Translations under genes and position numbers: made by a program
Shown here: positions 1 to 9,610 of the stretch, in pieces
How positions within the stretch are numbered: the stretch's first letter is position 1
Layout: each line of letters starts with the position of its first letter
Assembly: GCA_903828515.1 (NCBI GenBank)
Contig: CAIKMD010000002.1
Location: forward strand, 558,001-622,000
Length of the DNA: 64,000 bases
Origin: an uncultured Rhodospirillales bacterium
GTDB taxonomy: Bacteria; Pseudomonadota; Alphaproteobacteria; ATCC43930; CGMCC-115725
Reading direction: 5' to 3'
The notes under the pieces: model-generated
Told to the model about the DNA's origin: nothing
Databases searched by the model: none
What the model saw: only the letters and a program-made list of their open reading frames with translations

Positions 1-2
1 AT

Positions 3-467
3 CTGCGGCTCTGGGTCTACGGGCTGAGACCGGTTTATGGCCTCTTCCGGTTTCTCCACCTCTTCGGCGTCGCCGGCTTTCTCGGCATGCTGATGCTCAT
101 TGAAGTGAAGCGGCTCGGGTTCTTCGCCAGCTCGTCGTTTCAGGCGATGCGGCTACCGGTTCTGACGCTGATGAATTCGGCTTTCGCGCTGACCGTGGTG
201 ACCGGCCTGGCGCTCTTCCTCTATGACCCGGTTGGCGTGGGGCTCCATACCATGTTCTTGCCCAAGCTCGTCCTGATCGTGCTGGGCCTGATCCACGCCT
301 ATGGCGTCGAGCGTACCCCGATGATGCGGAACCAGTCTCTGCGGCGTCTCTCGGCGGCGGTTGCTCTGGTTGTCTGGACCCTGGTCATGGGGGCATCGAC
401 CTGGAACGCGGTCGAACGGCCACTCAACCCGGCCGACGTCCATCGCGTCGATCCCCGCGTCAAATAG
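3..467 (+). CDS. Membrane protein, 5' end outside the window
   Basis: The reading frame is open from the first bases of the window, so the gene begins upstream. The visible part has about four hydrophobic helices: one around the first in-frame ATG cluster near base 87, one ending in LALFLYDP, one in LPKLVLIVLGLIHAYG and one in the VALVVWTLVMGAS stretch. It ends in a short polar tail. The pattern resembles small CopD/DUF2214-like inner-membrane proteins found beside iron-receptor genes in alphaproteobacteria; this assignment is an inference from helix layout. It lies upstream of the hemP promoter on the same strand, 25 bases before the predicted -35 box. No function is assigned. Confidence 0.6.
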   Translation: MRLWVYGLRPVYGLFRFLHLFGVAGFLGMLMLIEVKRLGFFASSSFQAMRLPVLTLMNSAFALTVVTGLALFLYDPVGVGLHTMFLPKLVLIVLGLIHAYGVERTPMMRNQSLRRLSAAVALVVWTLVMGASTWNAVERPLNPADVHRVDPRVK

Positions 468-492
468 CTCGTCGGATTGCCTGATTCAGGCA

Positions 493-522
493 TTGCAAAT
501 GGTTCTCAATTGCGATTATAAA
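493..522 (+). promoter_or_regulatory. Putative iron-regulated promoter with Fur-like box
   Basis: A -35-like TTGCAA at 493-498 and a -10-like TATAAA at 517-522 are 18 bases apart. Between and overlapping them lies GCAAATGGTTCTCAATTGC (495-513), 19 bases and nearly palindromic (outer GCAA/TTGC arms), which is the length and symmetry of a Fur or Irr site. The position would let a repressor block RNA polymerase. The genes downstream (hemP, siderophore receptor, piuC, exbBD-tonB) are all of the type controlled by iron. The exact regulator is inferred. Confidence 0.55.
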
Positions 523-563
523 CTTTCTGCAACTCACTCGCAATTGCATTGGAAACAGAATCG

Positions 564-737
564 ATGACCGAAGAGCCGACGAAAATGATCGGCGAACTCC
601 CGCCCGAAACAGATTCACCGCCGGTGATTTCGAGTCGGGACCTGCTGACTGGTCATCGCGAAATCATCATCCAGCACAACAGCGAGCAGTACCGGCTTCG
701 TCTCACCAACAGCAACAAGCTGATTCTCTGCAAGTAA
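564..737 (+). CDS. hemP: Hemin uptake protein HemP
   Basis: A 57-residue protein. Its C-terminal half reads SRDLLTGHREIIIQHN followed by the YRLRLTNSNKLILCK block, which is the HemP signature (Ser-x-x-Leu ... His-x-x-x-x-Tyr-x-Leu-Arg-x-Thr ... Lys-Leu-Ile-Leu-x-Lys). HemP/HmuP proteins are small iron-regulated proteins; in some species they act on expression of haem receptor genes. The ATG at 564 is preferred over a TTG at 549 because the conserved core starts well inside either form. It is the first gene after the Fur-like promoter, about 100 bases ahead of the receptor gene. Confidence 0.8.
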   Translation: MTEEPTKMIGELPPETDSPPVISSRDLLTGHREIIIQHNSEQYRLRLTNSNKLILCK

Positions 738-839
738 GTCACGTGCCGTTCTTCACCAGCAACCAAGCCAGCCGGTCCGATACTGAGGACGAAAGCCAGC
801 CAGGAATGCTTCTCGCAACCTCATCTCCTGGGATTCAAC

Positions 840-3161
840 ATGGCTTATCGTCGTCTTTCGCAACTTCTCGCTTCGACGTCGCCGGCGGCACTGCTCGGCC
901 TTGCCTTGTCGAGCGCGATTCATCCTGCCGCTGCCCAAAGCTACGGCAATGGACCGGTCCAGATTCCGACCATCTCGGTGCAGGACACCGCGCAGCAACA
1001 GAATTACCGCACCGACTCATCGTCTCTGCCGAAACTCACCCAGCCGTTGCTCGACACGCCGCACTCGATCGACGTCGTTCCGCAGCAACTGATGAAAGAC
1101 CAGGGTGTGACGACCTTGCGTGACGCTCTGCGAAACGTCACCGGCGTCAGCCTTGCGGCCGGTGAAGCGGGCGCACAGGGCGATAACCTGACGCTGCGCG
1201 GCTTCACGGCGCGCAACGACATCTATCTCGACGGCATGCGCGATTTCGGCAGCTATTATCGCGATCCGTTTTTCCTCGAGGATGTCGAGGTCCTGAAAGG
1301 GCCGGCCTCCATCCTGTTCGGGCGCGGCTCGACCGGCGGCGTGATCGAACAGGACAGTAAGCTGCCAAAGCTCGAGGGCTTCACGAACAGCTCGGTCCAG
1401 TTCGGCACCGACATGACCAAGCGCATGACGGCGGACATCGATCGGCCGATCGGCGGACTTGGCACGGGCGCGGCATTCCGCATCAACCTGATGGCGCATG
1501 ATTCGAACGTGGCGGGACGCGATACCGCTGAGTTCAGCCGTTTCGGCATTGCGCCGACGCTGGCATTGGGGATGGGCACCGATACGCGCATCACGTTGAG
1601 CTACCTGCATCAGACCGAATACGACACGCCCGATTATGGTTTGCCGTGGGTTTTCTCGGCTCCGTCGGGAGTAAAAAACGCAACCGCGACTCCCTTGCAG
1701 GCGAGCCGTTCAAACTTCTATGGCTTTGCCAGCAACGATTATCTGCGCACCAACGCCGATATAGCCACCGGCAAGATCGAGCACGACATCAACGATTCGA
1801 TCACGGTACGCGATCAGTTGCGCTACGCCCATTACACGCGTCAGTTCCGCATCACCGAGCCGCAGATTAATGCAACCGCCGCCCTCGGTGCATCGGGTGC
1901 GGTGCAACTGGTGCCGCCGAACACGCCGACCAGTTCGCTCCTCGTGTCGCGCAATCAGCTTGCCGGCACCAGCCTCGAAACCTTCCTCCAGAATCAAGCG
2001 GATTTCACGGCCAAGTTCCCGACCGGGTTCGTCGATCATACGTTCGTGGGTGGCATCGAGGTCGGCGAGGAAACCTCGGACCCGCGTCGCTTTACGACGG
2101 TCGGCCCGTTCAGCACGACGTCGGCGGTCGCGCCCAATTCGGGCCAGCCGTTTAACTCGAACATCTATTTGAGTTCGTCGACCAAGACGGATGCGGCGAC
2201 CGCCGCAGTTTACGCGCTCGATACGCTGAAGCTCAACGATCAGTGGCAGTTGATGGTGGGCGGCCGGCTCGACCGATTCGATGCGACCTACTATCAGCAG
2301 GCATTCCCCAACCCCAACCCCAACACCGGCGCCAACGCGACGCCCTATACGGCGCTTCAACACACCGACGACATGGCAAGCTGGCGCGGCGGCATTGTCT
2401 ACAAGCCGGCACCCAACGGCAGCGTCTATTTCGATATCGGCACATCGTTCAACCCGTCGGCGGAAGCCTTGTCGACGACGGCGGGGACCAACAACCTCGC
2501 ACCCGAGAAAACCAAGACCTACGAGGTCGGCACCAAGTGGGATTTGTTCCATGACGCTTTCAGCGTGCGCGGCGCGATCTATCGCACCCAAAAAGGCAAC
2601 GTGAAGGAGACCGATCCGAACAATTCGGCGAACACGATTCTCGCCGGCGATGCGCGGGTCGACGGCTTCGAGATCGAAGGCGCCGGTCACCTGACGGAGA
2701 GTTGGCAGATTTATGCCGGCTATTCGTACATGTTCAGCGAGATCGACAGTTCGCCCGTGACCGGAGCCGGCAGCGATCTCGGTAATCGCCTCGCCAACGT
2801 GCCGATGCACACCTTCAACCTCTGGTCGACCTATACGCTGCCGTTCTGGAACAACATGGAGATCGGCGGCGGCATGAATTACGTGTCCAGCCGCTATGCC
2901 AATTCCACGCCGCGTTTCGTCTGTTCGCCGGCGGCTTCGAGCTGTACGGCGACGACGACGGGCGCCGTCGCCTTCCTCGACAAGTTGCAAGGCTATGCCA
3001 CGTTCAGCGCGATGGCGAAGTACTACCTGAACGAGCACACCGACGTACAGCTCAACATCAACAACATTTTCGACAAGTACTATTTCGATACGATCCATCC
3101 GTCGCACATCGTCCCGGGTGCGGGCCGAACGGCGATGCTGACGGTCGACTTCAAATACTAG
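840..3161 (+). CDS. TonB-dependent siderophore receptor (Fiu/CirA-like)
   Basis: A 773-residue outer-membrane receptor. The N-terminus is a signal peptide ending near AAAQS (about residue 33). A plug domain follows at about residues 60-180, with the typical [19 protein letters not shown] opening, [13 protein letters not shown] and [17 protein letters not shown] motifs. The rest is a 22-strand barrel ending in the aromatic C-terminus FKY. The [10 protein letters not shown] type of plug is typical of catecholate siderophore receptors such as Fiu, so ferric catecholates are the likely substrate (inference). It heads a run including piuC, a PepSY protein and exbB-exbD-tonB, so receptor and energy supply are encoded together. 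No cleft FecR/FecI pair is present. Confidence 0.9.
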   Translation: MAYRRLSQLLASTSPAALLGLALSSAIHPAAAQSYGNGPVQIPTISVQDTAQQQNYRTDSSSLPKLTQPLLDTPHSIDVVPQQLMKDQGVTTLRDALRNVTGVSLAAGEAGAQGDNLTLRGFTARNDIYLDGMRDFGSYYRDPFFLEDVEVLKGPASILFGRGSTGGVIEQDSKLPKLEGFTNSSVQFGTDMTKRMTADIDRPIGGLGTGAAFRINLMAHDSNVAGRDTAEFSRFGIAPTLALGMGTDTRITLSYLHQTEYDTPDYGLPWVFSAPSGVKNATATPLQASRSNFYGFASNDYLRTNADIATGKIEHDINDSITVRDQLRYAHYTRQFRITEPQINATAALGASGAVQLVPPNTPTSSLLVSRNQLAGTSLETFLQNQADFTAKFPTGFVDHTFVGGIEVGEETSDPRRFTTVGPFSTTSAVAPNSGQPFNSNIYLSSSTKTDAATAAVYALDTLKLNDQWQLMVGGRLDRFDATYYQQAFPNPNPNTGANATPYTALQHTDDMASWRGGIVYKPAPNGSVYFDIGTSFNPSAEALSTTAGTNNLAPEKTKTYEVGTKWDLFHDAFSVRGAIYRTQKGNVKETDPNNSANTILAGDARVDGFEIEGAGHLTESWQIYAGYSYMFSEIDSSPVTGAGSDLGNRLANVPMHTFNLWSTYTLPFWNNMEIGGGMNYVSSRYANSTPRFVCSPAASSCTATTTGAVAFLDKLQGYATFSAMAKYYLNEHTDVQLNINNIFDKYYFDTIHPSHIVPGAGRTAMLTVDFKY

Positions 3162-3174
3162 AAGGGTCGCGACA

Positions 3175-3855
3175 ATGCTCATCCAGGTTCCCGCCGTTCT
3201 GACTCCCGAGCAGGTGGCGCAATGCCGCCAGGCTCTGGATCAGGCCGAGTGGGTGGATGGGCGCGTTACGGCCGGTCATCAGTCGGAGCGCGCCAAGGAC
3301 AACATGCAGGTGCCGGAAGAACATCCGATCGCGCGCCGGCTCGGCGAGGTCATCCTCGCCGCCTTGGAGCGCAAGGCGCTGTTCATTGCGGCGGCGCTTC
3401 CTCTCAAGGTCTCGGCGCCGACCTTTAACCGCTATCAGGGCAAGCAGACCTACGGCACGCATATCGATGGCTCGATCCGGCAGATACCGGGCTCGCGCGA
3501 ACGTATCCGAACGGATCTATCCGCGACGTTGTTCCTGTCGGCGCCCGAGGAATACGACGGCGGCGACCTGATGATCGAGGACACTTACGGTCTTCACCGC
3601 GTGAAACTTCCCGCCGGCGACCTTGTGCTCTATCCGGCAGCGAGTCTGCATCGGGTCGAGCCGGTGACGCGCGGCGCGCGATTGGCATCGTTCTTCTGGA
3701 TTCAAAGTATGATCCGTGACGACGGGCAGCGCACGCTGTTGCTCGATCTCGATACGTCGATCCAACAACTCAATCGCGTTGTGCCCGACAATCCGGCGAT
3801 GGTTCAGCTCACCGGGGTTTATCACAATCTGATGCGCCAATGGGCGGAGGTCTGA
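3175..3855 (+). CDS. piuC: Fe(II)/2-oxoglutarate dioxygenase, PKHD-type hydroxylase PiuC
   Basis: A 226-residue protein of the PiuC/YbiX family, the standard family length. The iron ligands H96 and D98 (in THIDGS) and H159 (in LHRVEP) and the 2-oxoglutarate-binding R169 are all present at the expected positions. The substrate of this family is not firmly known; it is almost always encoded beside ferric siderophore receptors, as here, where it starts 13 bases after the receptor stop. Its last codons lie just before the start of the next gene, so it is very probably part of the same transcript. Confidence 0.92.
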   Translation: MLIQVPAVLTPEQVAQCRQALDQAEWVDGRVTAGHQSERAKDNMQVPEEHPIARRLGEVILAALERKALFIAAALPLKVSAPTFNRYQGKQTYGTHIDGSIRQIPGSRERIRTDLSATLFLSAPEEYDGGDLMIEDTYGLHRVKLPAGDLVLYPAASLHRVEPVTRGARLASFFWIQSMIRDDGQRTLLLDLDTSIQQLNRVVPDNPAMVQLTGVYHNLMRQWAEV

Positions 3856-3860
3856 TCCCG

Positions 3861-5003
3861 GTGGATTGGCGCGATAAAATTCTTCGTCGTCTTCATTTCT
3901 GTATCGGCGCCTTGCTGTCGATACCTCTGGTCATGCTCGGCTTGACCGGAAGCGTTCTCGTCTATGAACCTGAATTGACCTCATGGCTCGATCCCGTGCC
4001 GCCGGTAAGCGCGGCTGCGCCGGGGCAATCCTTGGTGGCGATCATCGCGGCTGCCCGCGCGGCGGCTCCCGAAGGCTGGATTCCGACGATGATTTTGCCG
4101 TCGGATGCGGCGACCGTTCCTGCCGAAGTACGCCTGTCCGATCCGAAACGCGGTCCCGGTCCCGGCGGATTGCAGATGTATATCGATCCGGTCTCCTTGG
4201 CCGTGGTCGGGCAGCATGAGCCCGGCGCCAATCTCATTCGTCGTATCTTTCTGCTGCATGCCAATCTGATGAGCACGGATCGCAGCGGCCGCGAGATCGT
4301 CGGCTGGTTCGGCGTCGCCATGTGCACGCTCGGCGTGACCGGGCTGGTCTTGTGGTGGCCGGCGCGACGTCGCTTGGGTGCGGCGTTGACCGTCGATACG
4401 CGCGCGCGTGGTCCGGTGCTGTTGCGTCAGATTCATGGCGCGGCCGGGATCTGGGGGCTTGTCGTTTTTCTGTTGGTCAGCTTCACCGGCGTGTGGCTGT
4501 CGTTCCCGCAGGGCTTCAATGCCACGGCGGCCTCGTTATTGGGCACGCGCGACCTCCGTCCGGGTGTTGCGGCCATTGCCGTCACGCCGGCAGCGGGTGT
4601 CGATGCACTTGACGTCGATGGGGCCGTCGCGTTGGCGGTTGCTGCGGCGCCGGATGCCAAGCTGCGCTCGGTGGCATTGCCGCTCAAAACCAGTCAGCCG
4701 TTTCGTGTCGCGTTGACCCGCGCGGGTCAGACGCTGCCGGTTGTCGCGTTCATCGATCCATGGACGAAGCGGGTCGCCGAGTTGCGCGATCCGAAAAATT
4801 ATTCGGTGGCGGATCGCCTCGTCGCTTCGGTCCATGCGATTCACGATGGAAGCTGGCTCGGCTGGCCGTGGCGACTTCTGGTTTTCGCGTCAGGGTTGTT
4901 GCCGGCGCTTTTTGCCGGTTCCGGTATCGCGATGTGGTTGATGAAGCGACGCGCGCGTCGAGCGCCGTCGCGCGTCCGGGTTTATGGCGTCCCGGGCGAA
5001 TGA
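3861..5003 (+). CDS. PepSY-associated membrane protein (PiuB-like)
   Basis: Inner-membrane protein of the PepSY_TM family, about 380 residues. The layout is typical: a helix near the N-terminus (IGALLSIPLVMLGLTGSVLVY), a PepSY periplasmic part, a helix at VGWFGVAMCTLGVTGLVLWW, another at GIWGLVVFLLVSFTGVWL, a second PepSY part and a final helix near LLVFASGLLPALFAG. Members are linked to siderophore use and periplasmic iron reduction. I choose the GTG at 3861 because GGCGGAGG lies 10 bases upstream; an in-frame ATG at 3840 overlaps piuC but has no ribosome site. Followed closely by exbB. Confidence 0.85.
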   Translation: MDWRDKILRRLHFCIGALLSIPLVMLGLTGSVLVYEPELTSWLDPVPPVSAAAPGQSLVAIIAAARAAAPEGWIPTMILPSDAATVPAEVRLSDPKRGPGPGGLQMYIDPVSLAVVGQHEPGANLIRRIFLLHANLMSTDRSGREIVGWFGVAMCTLGVTGLVLWWPARRRLGAALTVDTRARGPVLLRQIHGAAGIWGLVVFLLVSFTGVWLSFPQGFNATAASLLGTRDLRPGVAAIAVTPAAGVDALDVDGAVALAVAAAPDAKLRSVALPLKTSQPFRVALTRAGQTLPVVAFIDPWTKRVAELRDPKNYSVADRLVASVHAIHDGSWLGWPWRLLVFASGLLPALFAGSGIAMWLMKRRARRAPSRVRVYGVPGE

Positions 5004-5022
5004 AAGTGAAGAGGTCGTGACG

Positions 5023-5841
5023 ATGAAGTGGGTTCTATCTTTGCTTGCCTTGCCGCAGCTTGCGTTTGCCGCCGACGAGACGGCCGCACCGGTCGCAGCG
5101 GCCGTGCCTGTGGCTCCCGCCGTGGTGCCGGCAGCCGCGCCGGTCGCGACTGTCGCAGGATCGCTGTCGCCCGATTTGTCGCCCTGGACGATGTTCGTCA
5201 ATGCCGATCCGATCGTGAAGACGGTCATCATATCGTTGGCGTTTGCCTCGATCGTGACCTGGACGATCTGGGTCGCGAAGACGCTCGAAATCGTTATGGC
5301 CAAGCGGCGCGCGACTGCCAGCCTGAAACTCATCATCGGCGCACGCGGTCTCAACGAAGCGGCATCGCGGCTGGGCTCGGAAACCGGCGCGGTTGCCGAG
5401 ATGGCGCGTGTGGCGGCTGAGGAGAGACAGCTTTCGGATGGCGGTGGGGAAGGGATGATCGAGCGCATCCATCTGTGCCTCGCGCGGATCGAAGGGGCTT
5501 ACCGTCGCTCGGCGCAAAGCGGCATCGGCATTCTCGCGACCATCGGCGCGACCGCACCCTTCGTTGGCCTGTTCGGCACGGTGTGGGGCATCATGAACAG
5601 CTTCGTCGGCATCGCGTGGACGCAGACGACGAACCTGGCGGTCGTCGCCCCCGGCATCGCCGAGGCGTTGCTGGCGACCGCAGCGGGTCTGGTTGCCGCC
5701 ATTCCGGCGGTCATCATCTATAACTGGTTCGCGCGCTCGATCGCGGGTTATCGCGCGACGCTGGGCGATGCGGCGACCGAAGTGCAACGTCTGGCAAGCC
5801 GCGATCTCGACCGGTTCCCGTCGGCCAAGGCGGCGGAATAA
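5023..5841 (+). CDS. exbB: Biopolymer transporter ExbB (MotA/TolQ/ExbB proton channel)
   Basis: A 272-residue proton-channel subunit that powers TonB. The chosen ATG at 5023 has GAGG eight bases upstream and gives a signal-like start (MKWVLSLLALPQLAFA) followed by an Ala/Val/Pro-rich periplasmic stretch, as in the larger ExbB class. Three helices follow: TVIISLAFASIVTWTIWV, GILATIGATAPFVGLFGTVWG and the AEALLATAAGLVAAIPAVIIYN segment. The GLFGTVWGIMNSF motif is the family signature. An ATG at 4984 would overlap the upstream gene and is less likely. It works with the ExbD and TonB encoded immediately downstream. Confidence 0.93.
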   Translation: MKWVLSLLALPQLAFAADETAAPVAAAVPVAPAVVPAAAPVATVAGSLSPDLSPWTMFVNADPIVKTVIISLAFASIVTWTIWVAKTLEIVMAKRRATASLKLIIGARGLNEAASRLGSETGAVAEMARVAAEERQLSDGGGEGMIERIHLCLARIEGAYRRSAQSGIGILATIGATAPFVGLFGTVWGIMNSFVGIAWTQTTNLAVVAPGIAEALLATAAGLVAAIPAVIIYNWFARSIAGYRATLGDAATEVQRLASRDLDRFPSAKAAE

Positions 5842-5845
5842 TCTC

Positions 5846-6271
5846 ATGGCGATCGCCTTCAATAGCGACGACGACGAACTCGACGAAGCGCACGAGATCA
5901 ACGTCACGCCGTTCATCGATGTGATGCTGGTTCTGTTGATCATCTTCATGGTGGCGGCGCCGCTGGCGACGGTCGATCTGCCGGTCGATCTGCCGCAAGC
6001 CTCGGCCGCGCCGCAGCCGCGGCCGGACAAACCGCTCTATCTGACGGTGAAGGCCGATCACAGTCTCGCGGTCGGTGAGAATTCGGTTCCTGAGGATTCG
6101 CTGGCGCCGGCTCTCGATCAAGCCAGCGGCGGAGACAAGGAAGCACGCGTCTTTCTTCGCGCCGATCGAACGATCGACTACGGCGAGTTGATGAAGGTGA
6201 TGAGTGCGCTACGCGCGGCCGGCTATCTCAAGGTAGCGCTGGTCGGGCTCGATGGTGGAGATTTCAAATGA
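5846..6271 (+). CDS. exbD: Biopolymer transporter ExbD
   Basis: A 141-residue TolR/ExbD protein. It has a short cytoplasmic N-terminus with acidic residues and the motif HEINVTPFIDVMLVLLIIFMV, where the Asp of FIDVML is the conserved proton-path residue of the single helix. A periplasmic domain follows, ending in VALVGLD. It begins four bases after the exbB stop, and its own stop overlaps the tonB start by four bases (ATGA), so the three motor subunits are translationally coupled. Confidence 0.93.
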   Translation: MAIAFNSDDDELDEAHEINVTPFIDVMLVLLIIFMVAAPLATVDLPVDLPQASAAPQPRPDKPLYLTVKADHSLAVGENSVPEDSLAPALDQASGGDKEARVFLRADRTIDYGELMKVMSALRAAGYLKVALVGLDGGDFK

Positions 6272-6954
6272 CGTTGGCGATTGCAAGCTTTCCTTCGCGC
6301 CGCCGCGCGCAGGGCGAGACGTTCCGATGGAGCGCAGCCGTGGCCGTGGCCGTCGGACTTCATGCGTTGCTCGCGCTGATGTTGCTGCATTGGCGCGCCG
6401 CGCCGCCGACATCGTTGGCCGAACAAAGTGTGACGATGATCGACCTGGCGCCATTGCCGACGCCCCCACAGCCCCAGCCGGTGGTGAAACCGGCCGAAGT
6501 AAAACCCGAGGTGAAACCGGTTGTGAAGCCGACGCCGGTCATGCGTCCGGTCGTGGTCAATCATCCGGTGGCGGTACCGATCCCGGCGCCCGCGCCGACG
6601 GAGTCCGCGCTCCCGCAGCAAGCGGCGGCGCCGAGCGCAGTGGCGCCTGCGCCACCGGCAACCGATCAGTTGACGAATTTCCGTGCGCAGCTTGCCGCGT
6701 ATCTTGCTCGCTATAAGCGTTATCCGCATGGCTCGCAGGTCAAAGGCGAGGAAGGTACCGCGATGATTCGTTTCACGCTCGACCGTCAAGGCGGTGTGTC
6801 GGCCGCGCGGATCGAGCGGGGCTCGGGTCACGCGATGCTGGATGACGAAGTCATGGCGCTGTTGCGCCGTGCAACACCGTTGCCGGCGATCCCGCTTGGG
6901 ATCACGGCCGATTCACTCGATATCGTGGTTCCGGTGCAATTCTCGCTGCGATAG
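6268..6954 (+). CDS. tonB: Energy transducer TonB
   Basis: A 228-residue TonB protein. It shows one N-terminal helix (about residues 15-37, AVAVAVGLHALLALMLLHW, with the conserved His of the anchor), a long Pro-rich spacer with Glu-Val-Lys-Pro repeats near residues 75-95, and a C-terminal TonB domain (about 130-228) with YPxG-like RYPHGSQVKGEEGT and the closing VVPVQFSLR. It passes the energy of the ExbBD channel to the receptor encoded at 840. It overlaps exbD by four bases and is the last gene of the iron locus; the next gene is convergent. Confidence 0.92.
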   Translation: MTLAIASFPSRRRAQGETFRWSAAVAVAVGLHALLALMLLHWRAAPPTSLAEQSVTMIDLAPLPTPPQPQPVVKPAEVKPEVKPVVKPTPVMRPVVVNHPVAVPIPAPAPTESALPQQAAAPSAVAPAPPATDQLTNFRAQLAAYLARYKRYPHGSQVKGEEGTAMIRFTLDRQGGVSAARIERGSGHAMLDDEVMALLRRATPLPAIPLGITADSLDIVVPVQFSLR

Positions 6955-6975
6955 TCGCAGCAACGCCGTCATCGG

Positions 6976-7899
6976 CTAGATCGAGCGGCGGTCGCGCAAC
7001 GCGGCGTCGGCCGGAATGACGGGCTTGGGCTCGTTGGATGTGTGGTCTTCGTCGGTCATTTTGAGCGCGGCGAGCGCGACCACGTTCAGCATCGACATCA
7101 TCTGCGACGATAGTTTCACGCCGGACCAGTCGACCGACGATCCCATATGCGATGCCACGAAAGCACCGGCGATCGGATCGTTGCTGGGGGCAAGAGCCTT
7201 GGCGGCGGATGCGACGACATTGGTTGCGGGAGAAGCTGCCGATCCTCCGCCGAGCGCATTCGCGGCCGTCTCGATTTTGCTGGTGAGCGAGTGATAGATT
7301 TCGGCGACGGTGCGGGCGCGTCCGGTTTGTGAATCGTAAAAGATGCTCTGATTGCTGGCCGCGGCTTCGGGAAGAATATTGGCGGCGACGGTATTGCCTT
7401 TGGTCTCGACCGCCTTCAGCAAGGTGGTGGCGCCGCCGGCGCCGAGAAAATGCGCCATGTAGAGATCGGCGCGCTGTAGCGGGTGACCGAGCGCCTGCTC
7501 GACCTGAGTCTGGTTCATGCGATTGTATTCGCCGGCAAGCGACGCCGAGAGCGTCGGGTCCGACCGCAGATCGAGGATTTTGCGCTTGGTAGCCGCGTCG
7601 TCGACCGTCAATTTTCCATTGGCGTCCGGCGTGATGTGTTGCGCGAGCGCCCCCGCGCCGTATTTCGCGCCGAAGCGTTTGACCATGTCGAGCCAGGTAC
7701 TGTCGATGAACTGAAACAGCCCGGACGCACTGCCGGTTGATGATTTGGCGTGGGTATTGAAGCTGCTTTCCTGCTGAGCCTGGGCCATTAGGAGACCGAA
7801 ATCGGTCGAGGTCGCCTTGCTCGCCTGACGGATGCTCTGCACCACGTTCGGGTCGATCGCGTGCGCCAATGCGGGATAGGGATTGGTGGGGGCGGTCAT
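6976..7899 (-). CDS. Lytic transglycosylase (SLT domain) protein
   Basis: A 307-residue protein. Its first ~150 residues form a transglycosylase SLT domain: the catalytic Glu is E44 in QAQQESSFN, followed by GSASGLFQFIDSTW, the GLxQ-type motif. It should cleave peptidoglycan glycan strands. No clear signal peptide is visible, which is unusual for a periplasmic enzyme. The C-terminal part has low-complexity Ala/Ser stretches and is not recognised. It is convergent with tonB and unrelated to it. Confidence 0.8.
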   Translation of the reverse strand: MTAPTNPYPALAHAIDPNVVQSIRQASKATSTDFGLLMAQAQQESSFNTHAKSSTGSASGLFQFIDSTWLDMVKRFGAKYGAGALAQHITPDANGKLTVDDAATKRKILDLRSDPTLSASLAGEYNRMNQTQVEQALGHPLQRADLYMAHFLGAGGATTLLKAVETKGNTVAANILPEAAASNQSIFYDSQTGRARTVAEIYHSLTSKIETAANALGGGSAASPATNVVASAAKALAPSNDPIAGAFVASHMGSSVDWSGVKLSSQMMSMLNVVALAALKMTDEDHTSNEPKPVIPADAALRDRRSI

Positions 7900-7955
7900 A
7901 CCCCAGGACGCTAGGGCAATATGGTTAACGGAAAGTAACCAAAACCCTTAAAACG

Positions 7956-8138
7956 CTATCGGAAGAAGACCCACAGCGCGCCGATGAGTAATAAAGTTAC
8001 GCCGGTGAGGGGCAAAAGCAGCCTCAGCCGTGTCAGACCGGCGGCATTGTCATTTGCAGGATGAGGCAGCTTTCTCTGGCGCGCCACGACTGGCGGCGGA
8101 CGTCTTGCGGCATCGGCCACGGCGTCTCCTTCCCACAC
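7956..8138 (-). CDS. Hypothetical small membrane protein
   Basis: A possible 60-residue protein with a basic, Pro-rich N-terminal half and one C-terminal hydrophobic helix (LRLLLPLTGVTLLLIGALWVFF), so it would be a tail-anchored or single-pass protein. It lies between gltA and the transglycosylase on the same strand. Coding status rests on the clear helix only; no family is recognised and the start is uncertain. Confidence 0.4.
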   Translation of the reverse strand: MWEGDAVADAARRPPPVVARQRKLPHPANDNAAGLTRLRLLLPLTGVTLLLIGALWVFFR

Positions 8139-8208
8139 GGCGATGAGCCGCGCTTTATCTTTGCTGCGCCGCGCGGGGGGTGCCCCGCGAGCGTCGTCCC
8201 GCGCGGGG

Positions 8209-9519
8209 TTAGCCGCGCTTTGCGATGTCGATGTAGTCGCGCCGGACCGGACCCGTATAGAGCTGACGGGGGCGTCCGATCTTTTGGTTCGGATCCTCGA
8301 TCATCTCGTTCCATTGCGCGACCCAGCCCACGGTACGGGCAATCGCGAACAGCACGGTGAACATCGAGGTCGGGAAGCCCATCGCTTTGAGGATGATGCC
8401 GGAATAGAAATCGACGTTGGGATAGAGTTTCTTCTCGATGAAGTAGTCGTCCTTGAGGGCGAGGCGTTCGAGCTCCATCGCGAGCTCGAGCAGTGGATCG
8501 TTGACGCCGAGCTCTTCCAGCACTTCGTGGCACGCCTCGCGAAGCACTTTGGCGCGCGGGTCGAAGTTCTTGTAGACCCGGTGGCCGAAGCCCATCAGCT
8601 TGAACGTGTCGTCCTTGTTCTTGGCGCGCTTGACGAATTCGGGGATGCGGTCCTTGTGGCCGATCTCCATGAGCATCTTCAGCACCGCCTCGTTGGCGCC
8701 GCCATGAGCGGGACCCCAGAGCGAGGCAATGCCGGCGGCGATGCAGGCAAACGGATTGGCGCCGGACGAGCCGGCAAGGCGCACCGTCGAGGTCGAGGCG
8801 TTCTGCTCGTGATCGGCATGCAGGATGAAGATCTTGTCCATCGCCTTGGCGAGGGTCGGGCTTACCTTGTATTCCTCGCACGGGACGGCAAACGTCATGT
8901 GCAGGAAGTTTTCCGCGAAGCCGAGCGAGTTCTTCGGGAAGATGAAGGGCTGTCCGAGCGAGTATTTGTAAGTCATTGCCGCGATGGTCGGCATCTTGGC
9001 GATCAGACGATGCGAGGCGATCATCCGCTGGCGCGGGTCGGTGATATCGGTTGAGTCGTGATAGAAGGCCGAGAGCGCGCCGACCACGCCGCACATCACC
9101 GCCATCGGATGGGCGTCGCGGCGGAAGCCGCTGAAGAAGCGCGTCAGCTGCTCATGGACCATCGTGTGGCGCGTGATCGCGCCGACGAACGAGGATTTCT
9201 GTTCGCGGGTCGGCAACTCGCCGTAGAGGAGGATGTAGCAGGACTCCATGAAGTCGCTTTTGTCGGCGAGCTGCTCGATCGGATAGCCGCGGTAGTAAAG
9301 TTCGCCCTTATCGCCGTCGATATAGGTGATCTTGCTTTCGCAACTGCCGGTCGCGGTGTAGCCAGGGTCGAAGGTGAAATGGTCGAGTTCGGAATAGAGC
9401 TTTCGGATATCGACCACTTTGGGGCCGATCGTTCCGGAGAGCAGCGGCATATCGATGGATTTGCCGGTGACGTTGTCCGTGACCGTAAGGGTTTCACGGT
9501 TCGAGGGCTTATTATCCAT
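8209..9519 (-). CDS. gltA: Citrate synthase
   Basis: A 436-residue type II (hexameric) citrate synthase, which condenses acetyl-CoA with oxaloacetate at the entry to the TCA cycle. Motifs include the GCESKIT-type N-terminal region ([12 protein letters not shown]), [10 protein letters not shown] with the catalytic His, [10 protein letters not shown], and [15 protein letters not shown] with the second catalytic His, then the C-terminal Asp region near [12 protein letters not shown]. The ATG at 9519 is chosen because AGGAGG lies seven bases upstream; in-frame ATGs further upstream lack this. Same strand as gltX, which lies upstream. Confidence 0.96.
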   Translation of the reverse strand: MDNKPSNRETLTVTDNVTGKSIDMPLLSGTIGPKVVDIRKLYSELDHFTFDPGYTATGSCESKITYIDGDKGELYYRGYPIEQLADKSDFMESCYILLYGELPTREQKSSFVGAITRHTMVHEQLTRFFSGFRRDAHPMAVMCGVVGALSAFYHDSTDITDPRQRMIASHRLIAKMPTIAAMTYKYSLGQPFIFPKNSLGFAENFLHMTFAVPCEEYKVSPTLAKAMDKIFILHADHEQNASTSTVRLAGSSGANPFACIAAGIASLWGPAHGGANEAVLKMLMEIGHKDRIPEFVKRAKNKDDTFKLMGFGHRVYKNFDPRAKVLREACHEVLEELGVNDPLLELAMELERLALKDDYFIEKKLYPNVDFYSGIILKAMGFPTSMFTVLFAIARTVGWVAQWNEMIEDPNQKIGRPRQLYTGPVRRDYIDIAKRG

Positions 9520-9610
9520 CCGATCGCCTCCTGGTGCGTCCATGGTGCGACGCAATATCTCACGCTTTGGTTAAGAATAGTGCGGGCCGTGGGATTTGGC
9601 AATTCAAGGC

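Noticed and set aside
1710-3182. A 490-codon minus-strand frame inside the receptor gene
   Set aside because: Antisense shadow of the TonB-dependent receptor; no domain or ribosome site.
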